Origin: Entonaema liquescens
Taxonomy: Eukaryota; Ascomycota; Sordariomycetes; Xylariales; Xylariaceae
Assembly: GCA_902805475.1 (NCBI GenBank)
Contig: CADCSX010000005.1
Span: 1,251,501-1,315,500 of the forward strand
Direction: 5' to 3'
Length of the DNA stretch: 64,000 bases
Shown here: positions 22,937-33,816 of the stretch, in pieces
How positions within the stretch are numbered: the first letter of the stretch is position 1
Layout: each line of letters begins with the position of its first letter
The notes under the pieces: model-generated
Databases searched by the model: none
The model's input: only the letters and a program-made list of their open reading frames with translations
Told to the model about the DNA's origin: nothing
Program-made: the position numbers and the translations under genes

Positions 22937-25460
22937 TTACAGCATCCAGATACTACCGAGTGGTTTTATGCTGGCGCATAGGGTAAGCCAGCGTATAGTT
23001 CGTGATTCCGTCGCCGATAAAATTCTAGATATCATCCGGTAAAAATATGGATGGTGATAAATCGCGGGCCGAGAATCTGTGTCTAAGGCACAGCCTTGAA
23101 TATGGTGTCGTCCCTGTCTAGTAGGAAATGGTCGATTACGCTCTAGCAACCAATCAATGAGTCTCATAATCAAATTTCTCAGAGGGGTACTTCCTACCCA
23201 GTCAATTGTGCTGCTGTTATTCAATACAGTGTCGAGTGGCACATTATTAGCAAAGTCCAAGGAGAAATCAAAAGATGGTATTATATGATCAAATGGGGGT
23301 GATGGAGTCGGAGCTGGCTGAACGTCATTGTTTAGCAAACTAGCTAGCGATCCGTCCCGGACTTCCGGTTTTGGTGGCGGCGGCGGTGAGCGAGTAGTCG
23401 TAGGATCCTGCATCGATACTTTCCGGAGAATAGCGCCCACGACCCGCGTAGCGTGCGCTGCATCCCTGGAAGTATGCTTTCTCTCAGACCACATCTTAAA
23501 GGATGTCCCTAGAGCCTTGAGTTTCCTTGATCGGTCCGCCGTGCTGCGAAATTATGAGTTAGTGACTAAGAGTGTCCTTTGCCATGGACTTACCTGCTCG
23601 GTAGATTCTCCGTGAGATCTAGGCATAATACCATGGATGCTATTAAAAAGTCATGGAGTGTCAGGGCTGATAACATATATTTATCCTCATATATGCGACC
23701 ACCAGGCCGGCTCTCCTCCTCATACTCGGCGTGTAAGTCAAGGATTCTTAGAGCCGCATCTCGACACGTATTCCGCGAGCGATCATAGACAGGATTGTCC
23801 TTCTCGCGGTTGAGATATGGGCGGTGTAGAACACAAAGACTCTTGAGATACATCAACTCCAACATGAGACGGTGCATGATATCATAAGTCTGGTCCGTGA
23901 AGCTATATGACCGTATTGGCTTTATTTGCAACGAAGGAGGGACCTGGTCGTGGTACTGATGGAGTTCATCGTCCAGCTTCATAACATCGTCGTATGGAGG
24001 GGGGCGGATCGACAGCGCAAAACGGATCACCCGGCGTAGTAATCGGCAGAGTTTCGACTTATAATTTAAGTACAGAAGAGAGGTTGGCTCGGTAGCTGGC
24101 CGTGATGGAGGTAGAGCCATAACATTCTCGTCGAAGTCGGAATCAAACAGGTTGCTAGGCGACTCGGTATCACACTCATCGTCACGGATGATCGGAGGCA
24201 TCCCCAACTGGAACGAGAAGAGAACGTCAAAAACCTCGATGAAGAAGAAGGCTCGTCTACGGAGCTCACCCTCAAAAGGCGTGATGTTAGGAAGATACTT
24301 GGGATCTCTGTGATATCCCATACGTTGTGCAAGTCGGGCAACAAGTCCGAATTTAGCCCATAAGATAGAATCGATCTCCCTATTCCTTTGCAATTCTGTA
24401 TAGCTGTGCAATAGGAGTGCTTCAATAGAATAGGGCCTAGCGGAAAGATAATCACCCGATATAAGACACTCAGTCGACAATGTCCTTAACTTGTCCGGGA
24501 GCGTTGCTACCGATTCATCGCTTTCCCCTTTCATAATAGTTATTGATGCAGCAACCCATAGCATAGAAGCAAGGCAACTCAACCACAGCAGGCTAGTAGA
24601 AGACGGGTCATCCCAGAAAGCATCATACTCTCTTTGAAATTTCGTTGTGTGAATGTACGGTGCTGTCATGAACTTGTGGCGAAAGTAAACCAATATGAGT
24701 GCATCTGTCTTGGACTTGGGCGGCAATCGTGCAACAGCCTGCGAAAGAGTTATGGGTGCTAACTTGCCGAACAGAACATCCCCGCTGTCTGCGCCGTCCG
24801 CGCTATCCCTCTGCGGTGGGGGCGAAGGGGTTGGAGGCTCATCCGTCTCAGTTCGGAGAATGCCTTGAATATCGTGGATACTCTCAAGAATTGAAGCCCA
24901 ATGAGTAGCCCCGACATAACCATGCTCACCGAGCGTAGTGGGAAGAAGCGGAGCTCCCGATGCGGACGCCGCCAGACTCGGTGGCGAACTTAGGTCAGAA
25001 CGAGTCTCAGTCTCCGTTCGCTGGTCCGAGCTTGAGGGGGTATCAAGAGTAGGCTCTCGGTTGCGCGCAGTATAAACCAAATTATTAACCATCTCCTCAA
25101 GCTTTTGGAGACGGACCTGGAGAACGGGACGAGACATAGGCTCATGTCTGGGCCGGACATCTACCTGCGGCCGCGAATCCGTGCGAGCCTTGCGAGAGGC
25201 ACGAGGCGCATATTCGCAAAAGTTGGCCTCGCCACTTTTTACACACCTCTCACAGGGCTGTTGGCGGTCACATTTCACCCTATCAGAAGATGATGAGCCA
25301 GAATAATACACAGAGACAAGAAAAGCGCCACTCACTTGCGTGTCCGGCATAGTAGACAAGATACAGGAGGACGATTGCGCTTTTGGATCTTTCGTTGAAC
25401 CCCCTCGGTCGGCTGTGCTCGAAAGACACTTGTCTGATAGCTGCCGGGCCGAGAGTCCAT
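22937..25460 (-). CDS. Zn2Cys6 transcription factor with fungal-specific transcription factor domain
   Basis: The exons are 25460-25336, 25279-23594 and from 23543 onward. The zinc cluster (Cys 35, 38, 45, 51, 54, 63; C-X2-C-X6-C-X5-C-X2-C-X8-C) is split by intron 1, which has a GTGAGT donor within the codon after CRTRK. A coiled-coil dimerisation stretch follows (LQVRLQKLEEMVNNLV). The Fungal_trans domain spans roughly residues 230-480 (TDALILVYFRHKFMTAPYIHTTKFQREY; RRAFFFIEVFDVLF; GMPPIIRDDECDTESP). The nuclear target genes are unknown. The C-terminus is uncertain. Read straight through to 22937 gives about 805 aa. A further intron inside 23200-23100 would replace the last ~90 residues with a short tail such as RDDTIFKAVP. 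An in-frame upstream Met at 25559 is possible but less family-like. Confidence 0.88.
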
Positions 25461-27644
25461 CGTGCCCGGGTAAGATTTCCACGACCAGTCAATAGATGGA
25501 ATATCGGGATTGAAAACGGTCGGAAATAAAGTCCAGCTAACGAGCCTCAGAGAAGTCAAAACAGTGCAAAAGGGAAATATTCCCCCCCCTCCGCGCGTGC
25601 GGGCTGCTCAGACGAGGACTTAAGAGAATACCTGATTGAGAAGAAGTCCGGTAGTACGGGCGGAAAAGGGAAAAAAAAAAAAGAAGGGGGAAAAATGCTA
25701 CTAGCAAATACCTTCAAATGGCTCTGAATGCTTGAACTAATGAACTAATGAAACCTTCCTTGGAGTTTCCCCGGTGCAGATGCAAGCCTGCAAGACTGCA
25801 GACGGTTATCGGAAACAAGGGAGGAAATGCGCCTGGAAACTCCGCCGTGACCATTCCTAAAAAGGTAATCTACCAGCATGTCTTGGCATTGCCTCATTGG
25901 AACTTGCGACCGACGGAATATCCCCGGCTGGATTTAAAGATAGCTCCTTACTCTCCTTCTCCTCGCAAATACGGCCAAAACGCCGATCCGTCTTTAACCC
26001 GTTGCTTTTCTTTCGGGAGTTATTTTTAAACCTAAACTCCTAAACCTTCTAGTTACATTATATCGGGTACATACTTAGAGGTAGGAACCCATAACTAAGT
26101 ACCTATGGAAACTACATGTAGTAAACATCGAGGTACGGCTATAAAATTCCAAATCCTTACTACCGGTACGCTACCTTATTCCACGCTTAAACCCATATCC
26201 ACTTGCATTTCCTCCGGTGCGCCACTTATTAACCGTTGATTTCAAATTGCTACTACAACATTTTATTATTAGTAGTATTATTATTATTATTATTTTACCA
26301 GGGCCACCACACTCCGAGTGGCTTCGGGTTCAATATAATAAATACATGGATACTTTATAACTCTTCGTAGATTAGCGGTCGAAACCATTATTTACCCTAC
26401 ATGTAGTAATATTCCTAATGGGGTATCTCTTACCTCCCCCAAGCCGCCACCGACTGATTTTTTACGATGTCACGCAAATGCGACTAGCTTATTTCGTTCA
26501 ACGGTTTCTGAAAACGTGTGACTTCTAAGGCTACCCAACACAGCTATCATCGCTTAAGAGGAAAATTCGAGGGCGATGATCTTACTTTGAATCGAACCAG
26601 ATGGTCCGGGATCGAGATCTAATCTCTCATCAGATCTTAACTTGTCTAGCTCAATCTTACTGCCAGCGTTGTCCTTCCCTTTCTGTATCTTCCCTTGACA
26701 GCGGGGTCGAGACTCAGACCGAGTCCCAAGATGCTAGACCCAGAGCCCGCGGTAGTTAAAACGCCCTTCCGGTAGTATTCATTCCGACTGTGCTTCACCC
26801 GACAGCCCAATCCGAATTTGCCGGTCCGGCATCTCCGGTAAATAATATTATTGGCCCGAAAACCCTCAACCGGTGTACAGGCAACATGACGTACGCATTC
26901 TTGACAACGTATTTCACGACGCCTCCGAATGGGTTCGACATTGAATTCCCCACCAATTTAACATGTTATTTCGAGATATATGGAGTACGAGCTTTATGTT
27001 TGTTTAGAATTACTGCGACGTTTAAATCCGAATGCTTCTTTACCATTATATAGTCGTAAGCTTACACTAATCTAATACTAACCTTTCCATGTCTATATTT
27101 CGTATGGCTTTCATTGCCTACCTAGGTACCCATTCATATAAGTGGCATCATGTTTTGGATGCTTATCATTTGTTCTTGAGGGCGAGAGGGTTCTTCGTCA
27201 AAGCCGAGAAGAACTTAGTAATGGGGAATTCCAGTTCTCGTCTCACTCATCTTTCCCTTACTTAGTTAGAAAGGTACCCGAAATCCCATAAAGATTCATA
27301 ATACCTTATCTTAGGTAAGCAATTCATCGTATCTTATTTCTCCCTCTTAGACAAGTTAGTGTCTGGGACCTTGACACGTTCAATCAAAATACCCTAAATA
27401 TGGTACTTTCCTATGTTTATTACTTATCCAATGCTCCCTAATATATGCGCTTAGACTCACTACACTAGATCCAGGAGAAATGAAACTACCTAATTCTAAG
27501 TAGAAACGCAGGGCGCTAAGAAAGCTCCACCCCGCTGATTAGGGCAAACTACACCTTCAAGCAGCATAGTATGTATAAAACTCTTGATACCACAATCTTC
27601 TATCACAAATCATATCTTCAGTGGTCTGGTTTAAGAGTTGTTTG
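25461..27644. other. Promoter of the Zn2Cys6 regulator and gene-free spacer
   Basis: A 2.2-kb spacer. It includes a TTATTATTATTATTATT run near 26277-26295 and TACCTAGGTA strings near 27120. Short frames are not protein-like. A promoter and 5' UTR for the minus-strand regulator must lie in the first part. Confidence 0.5.
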
Positions 27645-27716
27645 GGGCTTGTGGTTTAGTGGTATAATACTCCCTTAGCATGGGAGTGGTCCGGGGTTCG
27701 ATTCCCCGCGAGTCCA
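27645..27716 (+). tRNA. tRNA-Ala (AGC), no intron
   Basis: The cloverleaf can be drawn by eye. Acceptor arms GGGCTTG and CGAGTCC pair, with G-U wobbles. The D-arm contains GGTTTAGTGGTAT. The anticodon stem CTCCC/GGGAG encloses TTAGCAT, so the anticodon is AGC (27677-27679), and the T-arm is CGGGG-TTCGATT-CCCCG. The discriminator is A at 27716. A T-run at about 27750-27756 can serve as RNA polymerase III terminator. Confidence 0.95.
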
Positions 27717-27896
27717 ACTGTAGAGAGGTTAGATTCCTCTCATACCGCATCTTTTTGAATTTCTTTTTACTTTATCATCTATATTTGAAAAGCAGGCTTA
27801 AGGAAGCCACAGGTTAAACATGAAAGCAGGTACCGTAACTGTGGGTTTTGACGGGAAGTAACCAAGAGAGCTATCAGCTATTGTTGTGCCTAATAC

Positions 27897-27958
27897 CTTC
27901 CTAGTTTCGGGAAACGGCACCGGACGATGCCGTAGGAAGCGGGGAAACGTCCCGAAAC
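27897..27958 (+). ncRNA. Candidate pseudoknot-forming RNA element (HDV-ribozyme-like strand order), function unknown
   Basis: Three perfect complementary pairs interleave in 62 nt. CTTCCTA (27897-27903) pairs with TAGGAAG (27933-27939), 7 bp. GTTTCGGGA (27904-27912) pairs with TCCCGAAAC (27950-27958), 9 bp. CGGCA (27915-27919) pairs with TGCCG (27928-27932), 5 bp with loop CCGGACGA. The order a-b-c-c'-a'-b' is a pseudoknot with a nested hairpin. It is the same strand order as P1-P2-P3-P3'-P1'-P2' in HDV-like self-cleaving ribozymes, including a 7-bp first helix and an 8-nt third loop. Differences are a C rather than G at the first P1 position and only 10 nt (CGGGGAAACG) where P4 and the catalytic J4/2 strand belong. 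The element lies 181 nt after tRNA-Ala and 127 nt before the acetyltransferase start, possibly in its 5' UTR. The pairing is seen in the sequence. Any activity is inference. Confidence 0.45.
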
Positions 27959-28085
27959 CGAGCCGGACATAGCTACCTGTACTTCTGATATAACTACCTA
28001 CTTAAGATATTAAAAATATAATCAAATAGACAATTATTTAAGATCCCCTGCATAATAGGTACTCATAGCAGCTCTACTAAGTATC

Positions 28086-28886
28086 ATGTCTTCCAGTAAG
28101 CCAATATCGATCTCCATCCAACCCCTTAACTACGCCGATATCCCCGCATGCGCCCGCATTACCTCATCAGCTTTCTCCGTCGACCCGCATACCATTGTGA
28201 AGCAATTAGGCCAGAAGCCTTTTGATATGTACTATGTATCCTATTCTGGGTTCCTAGATACCCTACATAAGAAAAATTACATTTACGTCAAAGCTGTGGA
28301 CGATGAAACGGGAGAAATCATTGGGCATGCCGGGTGGGCGTTCAGGGGTCTAGATCCCGCGCTTGTTCCATGGAAGGGACCCGAGGACACAAAGCCGGAG
28401 GAGGAAGAGCGAGATCAACAGCAAACTAGAAACAATGGGTTGGAGAATGGGGATGAGCAGGAGAGTGTAGAGGGAAAGAGGAACTCGATTGACCGTCTTC
28501 ACGCCCTTGAAGATGCTGATATGCAATACTGGCTGTCCAACCTAGTCCCCTTAGATACGCCGTGCATGTTCGTCATTGGCCTTACTGTGTCACCCTCACA
28601 CCAATCCCGGGGCGTAGGCAGTGCCCTGATGCGACACGGCAACACCATCGCGGACGAGCTAGGGCTTTCTATATGGGTACACTCATCGCACCAGGCATAC
28701 GAAGCATATAAGAAATCCGGGTTCGAAGTTACAAGGGAATTAGATATAGATCTAGACGAGTATGCACCAAGGGGGCCAACAAAAGACGAGAATGTCATGG
28801 GAGAGAAAGGGAGCGGGAGATGGGGGAGGTATATTATTAGGTACATGAGGCGAGTACCAAAGGAACCAGGTCAGTTAGGTAGTTGA
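28086..28886 (+). CDS. GNAT-family N-acetyltransferase
   Basis: A single exon of 266 residues. The GNAT fold is recognisable. An N-terminal strand and helix (ISIQPLNYADIPACARITSSAF) leads to a strand with GEIIGHAGWAF. After a charged insertion of about 60 residues (EEEERDQQQ...EGKRNS) comes FVIGLTVSPSHQSRGVGSAL. Its Gln-X-X-Gly-X-Gly/Ala motif A binds the acetyl-CoA pyrophosphate. The last core part is YEAYKKSGFEVTREL. The substrate is unknown. Fungal members of this type are often annotated only as GNAT domain proteins. The charged insertion between strand 4 and motif A is longer than in minimal GNATs. The presence of the pseudoknot element 127 nt upstream of the start codon is noted separately. 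Confidence 0.88.
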   Translation: MSSSKPISISIQPLNYADIPACARITSSAFSVDPHTIVKQLGQKPFDMYYVSYSGFLDTLHKKNYIYVKAVDDETGEIIGHAGWAFRGLDPALVPWKGPEDTKPEEEERDQQQTRNNGLENGDEQESVEGKRNSIDRLHALEDADMQYWLSNLVPLDTPCMFVIGLTVSPSHQSRGVGSALMRHGNTIADELGLSIWVHSSHQAYEAYKKSGFEVTRELDIDLDEYAPRGPTKDENVMGEKGSGRWGRYIIRYMRRVPKEPGQLGS

Positions 28887-29332
28887 AAGTCTATGAAACC
28901 TGGATTACTTGGTCGTTCAAAAACAAAACTACTTATTCATAATCTAGCAATAGTATATAAAAAAGAATAAGATCTCTTAATATGTGTAATGTAAGTTGAC
29001 ATTGCATCCTCTCCACCAATAATATACCTGAATGTGACACTCCACTTTCCCATTAGAGCACGTCTACATCTGCAAGATGTAAGCCCACGAAGATATTTTC
29101 TAACATGTATTTTCACAACATAGGTAGGCTTAGGTACCTCGTTATATTATTTTATGATTAACATAAGTAGAGTCGGTACAACAATTCCCGTAAGAAGCTA
29201 AAATTTGATGCATATTCTATTTCTTTAAGATCTCTCCAAGAATTAGTTAGTATTCTGCCCAACGATCCACACCATGCCCATTCTCCACACCACACAAAAT
29301 ATAATGCGTCACAAACAACATTTTTTTCATTC
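28887..29332. other. Spacer between the GNAT gene and tRNA-Arg
   Basis: AT-rich, with nothing coding seen. Confidence 0.5.
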
Positions 29333-29418
29333 GGGTTCATGGCCTAATGGTAAGGCGTCAGATTTCGGTCCTATTTCCGGTTCTCTGAAGATTGCAGGTT
29401 CGATCCCTGCTGAGCTCG
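29333..29418 (+). tRNA. tRNA-Arg (TCG) with a 14-nt intron
   Basis: Acceptor strands GGGTTCA and TGAGCTC pair, with G-U wobbles. The D-arm is GCC-TAATGGTAA-GGC, and the T-arm is GCAGG-TTCGATC-CCTGC. The anticodon stem is TCAGA/TCTGA with 21 nt between. A normal 7-nt loop plus a 14-nt intron after position 37 gives anticodon TCG (bases TTTCGG at the loop start). Discriminator G is at 29418. A T-rich Pol III terminator follows at about 29429-29457. Confidence 0.9.
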
Positions 29419-29807
29419 TCAATATTCACTTTTTTGTCTTTTTCCTATTATTTTTCTAGACATTCATATGTAACTATCTCTTTTTACTCTCTGTTCAGCG
29501 AAGATGTATATCAGGTGGTATTGGGGTTCGCATCATATCTGATTCTAGGTTGCATATTATTGAATTATAAACACGAATGCACAAGGGGTATGGACTTTTG
29601 ATTTCTTACATGAAAATTCCGAAAATGAACAGAAAAATTGGAGTGATATGATAGTGCTCGTAAGGTCATAACACGGGTTTAGGGATGGCTCGGCAAGTCG
29701 TGCATAATGCAACTTCGTCTTAATTTATAGTCCGTAATCGCATTCTCCTGCAACTTCATTGCAAGCAACTAATTATATAAGATACATGTGATGTCAGGTG
29801 CGATGCG
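29419..29807. promoter_or_regulatory. Spacer and promoter of the cluster regulator
   Basis: AT-rich spacer. T-runs at the start suit tRNA termination. No gene was seen. Confidence 0.45.
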
Positions 29808-31927
29808 ATGATGAACCCTACACTAGTAAGCGCCTGGGGCGCTCCTCGTAGAAGTCTGAGGGAGGTTCTCCGTAGCCGTCAGGAGGCTAGGAACCGTAAA
29901 AGCTGTGAACCATGTCGAGAAAGGAAAGTTAGATGTGATAGGGGATATCCATGTGCGACGTGCAGTAAACGAGGTTATCCGTACTTGTGCGTCTACCAAG
30001 ATACTCGACCGCGACGCCATAGCGTAGAGAATAGCCCGATAATAGTACAACCGGCTCTACTTGATGAGGTCACTAGGGAACGCTCGCCATCCGTCCAGCT
30101 CGCTACGGTCTCGAATAGCCATAGTCTTCTTGGATTGATTAATAATGAACGATTGGTTGATCCAAACTTCCCGCAAGCTACCTCACTTGCGACAGTGGCT
30201 CAAGAATCCTCTTCATATCTCACCGATCGTCTTGCGATCGTTCGGCGTTTGAATCGGGTGTACTACCTCTATTGGGGGTAAACGACGATACAAGCACTAA
30301 TCAGTCTATGTCAACTTCTAATAACTTTCTCAATGACCTCCTATCCGTTGAACAGGATGTCTATGCCCTATTCCGATCCTATAATCAACGTGTTAACCCT
30401 TTCAACACAATTCCCATTGACCTCGACGAAATGGAGAAGAAGCTATGCGCTATCATCGAATTCAGGCACAATCCGGAGACTGAGGTGGGATTAAAGATGG
30501 ATGGAATTCCTCAATGGCTTTGCTTATTACATGCCGTATTGGCATCTGGAGCACAGTTCTCCGATATGTCCCTAGAACGGCGAACTTTCTTGTCGCGGGA
30601 ACATAGTAGGTATAGACAAACGTCAAGTTTCATATCCAGATCACTAACGTTAACAAGCAAAACTCTCATTCGAGCTATTGAGAAGGGCCGATCACCTTGC
30701 GCGGCCTTCTAAAGAAGCCATTCAAACGCTCTTGCTACTGGGCAATATACTCCAAGATGAAATTAAGCCCCAAGGAGCATGGGTTCTTGTGGGCACAACA
30801 ATACGGCTTGCAGAAAGTCTATTCATTCACATACGAGAACCCAGATCCAGGCCTTCATCTGTGACGCCGGAAGATGCAGTGCTTTTACGGTTTGTCTTAG
30901 CCAGTCCCCGAGTTGAGAATTTATATATTGACTTGACTAGGCTTGCTATTGTACGGCAGGAGGCTTTGCTCTCCATGGCTCTTGGGTGTCACCCTTCGTG
31001 CGGCTATATGAGTTTCGAAGATGACCTTCCCACTTTTACGCCAACCAACGGTAGTGAAGGCTTGTCATATCGACAAGCCATGTGCTGGCTCTGTCACATT
31101 GGGGCACGACATCTAGACTCACGGAGAACTACGATACCATCTAACCCATTGCTTACTTTGAACGAGATTGATTATGTGGACCAATCCATTTCTCCGCATC
31201 TCAAAGATCGACATTTCTGCAGTTCGGCATAGGATGTTGAAGAATGCTACGCCTTCGCTATACATAAGAATTTCGTCATTTCAGTCATATGCCGGCTATT
31301 TCTCTCAGGGAAACTAATCCCTGAGATCAACGATGATGAGGGTCGATGTGTATTGGAACGTCTCCAAAGTTCTCTAAAGCGTAGTAGCCGGGCCTACATA
31401 AGCATACGAACTATAAGCACCCTTGCTAGACGATCATGGGCTTTCATTCACAACGGATTAACATCCGTACTCCTTTTGAGCCTCATGAAGGAAACTAGGC
31501 ATAATGAAGAGACCAGATTGCTACAAGAAAAGCTAATTGCTAGCCTTCTACAGGAGAAAAATGACTGTATCCCGGGTTCTGATTCTACAGAAGTTGGTCT
31601 ATTGTCAAGTTCATTGAACAAGGCATTAGAAGCTCTACAAACCATAAAGTCATTGTCAGAACAGGAGACGGTATTCCAAAATCCATCAGAAGGACTCAAT
31701 TCTACGCAACCTGACGAAGCGAGACTTTCACTAGAATCGTTTACTAGCCAGCTTGAGTAAGGTTGACATATCTCTCACTCTTAATTTATCTAACATCTTA
31801 TAGGTCACTGGACATGACCGAATGGCTGGCCTCCTTCAATTCAGGGGCTACGTCTTTAGGGATTTCTGACTTTATCATGTCAGAACCATTCGCAAGCGGG
31901 GAGGCATCTGCGTCATTACTTGAATAG
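29808..31927 (+). pseudogene. Zn2Cys6 regulator next to FDC1/PAD1, with a frame break and a premature TAG
   Basis: The N-terminus has a perfect zinc cluster (Cys 33, 36, 43, 49, 52, 61) flanked by basic residues. The rest follows a common fungal regulator family: ESGVLPLLGVND, PQWLCLLHAVLASGAQFSD, ARPSKEAIQTLLLLGNILQ, GAWVLVGTTIRLAESL, and then ISPHLKDRHFC and RRSWAFIHNGLTSVLLL. Proposed exons are 29808-30605, 30658-30889, 30941-31756 and 31804-31927. Two lesions remain. Between about 30150 and 30270 the frame moves by one base with no GT-AG intron in the right phase. At 31230-31232 a TAG stands where family members have a Gln (C-x-x-x-Gln-Asp before the FVISVICR block). CAG to TAG is the change that repeat-induced point mutation makes. 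Position beside FDC1 and PAD1 suggests an sdrA-like regulator of that pair (inference). It could be a pseudogene or a gene carrying sequence errors. Confidence 0.7.
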
Positions 31928-32119
31928 GGTAATACAGGTAACCGGGATGAAGTTGGTGAGAAAAGTGATAGAATGTCTCAATAAGTGTATACTACTATCC
32001 ATTCATTATTTTACTCAAGAAATTTAAATAGGGGTTCGCATTTTTGCAAGCGAATGTGTTCTATGGCTCAAAGGAGCGGAAAGTTGCAGGGAAACAGAGA
32101 ATTATATCTTCTAAACCTC

Positions 32120-33816
32120 CTAGTTATACCCCATAGCTTCCCACTGAGCTAATACCTTCTCTTGAAGCTCCTTCGGATACGATCCTTTGAAGCTAGCCGC
32201 ATCCCAGGTCTTGCCCGTAGTATACTCGGCCGTCAGTAAGGCATCCGAAACGACCTTGCCGCCTTTCCACGGATCGCCATTTCCGTGGCCCATGTATGGA
32301 ATCAACGGATAACCTACGACGCTCTCGTAGAAATACTCGTCGAGACCAGGTCTACAGCGGGTGCAGAAGGCCCAAGAGACGTCTTTGAAATCGTAGATAT
32401 CGATGTCGTCGCCGACGAGGACTAGACGGTGGATCATGAAGCCACATTTAGCGGTGAATACAATGTCGCCTATGTTGCGCGAGAACTCCGTAGAGGTCGT
32501 TTTAGAGCTCGGAGCTTTTCTGTGTCGACCTGGAGAACTACCCATGTTACCTGCGCCTCGAATGGACACCATGCCTCTTTGACAGGCAGCCCTTCGGACT
32601 TGAGGAGGAATCCAATCTCAGCTGCGGCAAGTGGGCCGATCATGGTATGCTGCGTGTTCTGTTAGTATATTGAGCTCTGTATGATAGATCTTACGTACGG
32701 TCTCATCCGTCAGTCTACCCGGGTTGGAAATAGGCAATATGGCATCTTTGCGGTGTGTGATCATGTTTATGGTGTACTTGGGCAGCTGCAACACCTCTCC
32801 GCGGAAAAGATACCTTTCGCAGTCATTTAATATTTCTTCAACATGCCGGGGGAAGCGTCCTAACTTACCCGTACATTTCACCAAAGGGCCCCTCGGGTGC
32901 CGTCTCCGTACTCGAAATAATTCCCTCGAAGACAATCTCGGAGTTTGCAGGGACGTAGATGTCGTTAGTCTCGCATTTGACGACCTCTATAGATGTACCG
33001 ACGAGCGAGCCGACGTATTCGGCCTCGGAGACACCATCTGGGAGAGGCATGCTTGCAGCCATGACGGCCGCGGGAGGCGCACCGAATGCGATCGCTACGG
33101 GCATATCTTTCCCTAGTTCTCGCCGCATAGCGAGGATCTTGCCGATATGTTGAACCGGCAATACAGCTCCGACCAGGTGGTTCCTATCATGCACCACTAT
33201 AGTTACCATAGTAAGCAAGTAACGTCTTTGTCTTTAGAACGGGACTTCTCGAGGCTAAAATACTAGCACGTGCGATTGCCCAGTTAGTCCAGCTCCCATC
33301 TGGGGATTGGAAGCACTGCATGCCATACGTCTGGACGAACTTCCCGCCATCGGACTGGTGGAGCAGAGGGCACGGCAACGTCCTTAAATCAAACTGGTCG
33401 GGAGTAAGACGGAACTCCTTGCAGGGGCCAGACTCAACGACCTTCGGGGAATAGGGGAGCGCTCTTAGCCGCGATCATCTTGTGCATGATCTGCTTGGCG
33501 GATGCTGTAGGGTCTAAGCCGATGTGTCTGGCCACGCGGCCAAACACCTGCTCCGGGTCTGCCCTAAGTCCGTTTACGGCCCCAGAATACGCCAGAGGCC
33601 GTTCTCATTCTGGCCTTTGAGCTTGTTGAATAAAGGGGCTCGCTCCTGATCCTCGAGGACCTTCCGGGTAATGGCGCCGACTTCGAGATGCGGATCACAT
33701 TCCTTATTGATCTCTACAATGTCACCGTCGTCTTTGAGAGCTTGTACATACGATCGGAAGCTCAGATGAGGGAGTTCCTGTTGGTTAATGGTGGTTGTCG
33801 AAATAGAAGATGCCAT
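32120..33816 (-). CDS. FDC1: UbiD-family ferulate/cinnamate decarboxylase (FDC1), with three one-base frame breaks
   Basis: The exons are 33816-33264, 33196-32869, 32813-32699 and 32649-32120, giving about 508 residues after allowance for the breaks. The enzyme decarboxylates cinnamic-, ferulic- or sorbic-type acids using prenylated FMN. Family landmarks are HQSDGGKFVQTYGMQ, SPDGSWTNWAIARAMVHDRNHL (joined across intron 1), ETAPEGPFGEMYGY (with the two catalytic-type Glu), GRLTDETHTMIGPLAAAEI and RCRPGLDEYFYE...GHGNGDPWKGGK. All three introns restore exact family sequence, which supports the model. Three breaks were read: a base missing in the run at 33580-33583, an extra base between 33446 and 33457 (restoring the frame), and a base missing at 32500-32503. 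Either the gene is dead or the assembly miscalled runs. It is divergent from PAD1. Confidence 0.85.

Noticed and set aside
27897..27958. Calling the pseudoknot a confirmed HDV ribozyme
   Set aside because: The helix order fits, but P4 and a convincing catalytic cytosine strand are absent, so only a candidate structured RNA is reported.
29274..29459. 61-codon frame overlapping tRNA-Arg
   Set aside because: It spans the tRNA and its terminator. A chance frame.
33446..33583. Programmed ribosomal frameshifting in FDC1
   Set aside because: No slippery heptamer or downstream structure was seen, and the family does not use frameshifting. Sequence error or mutation is simpler.
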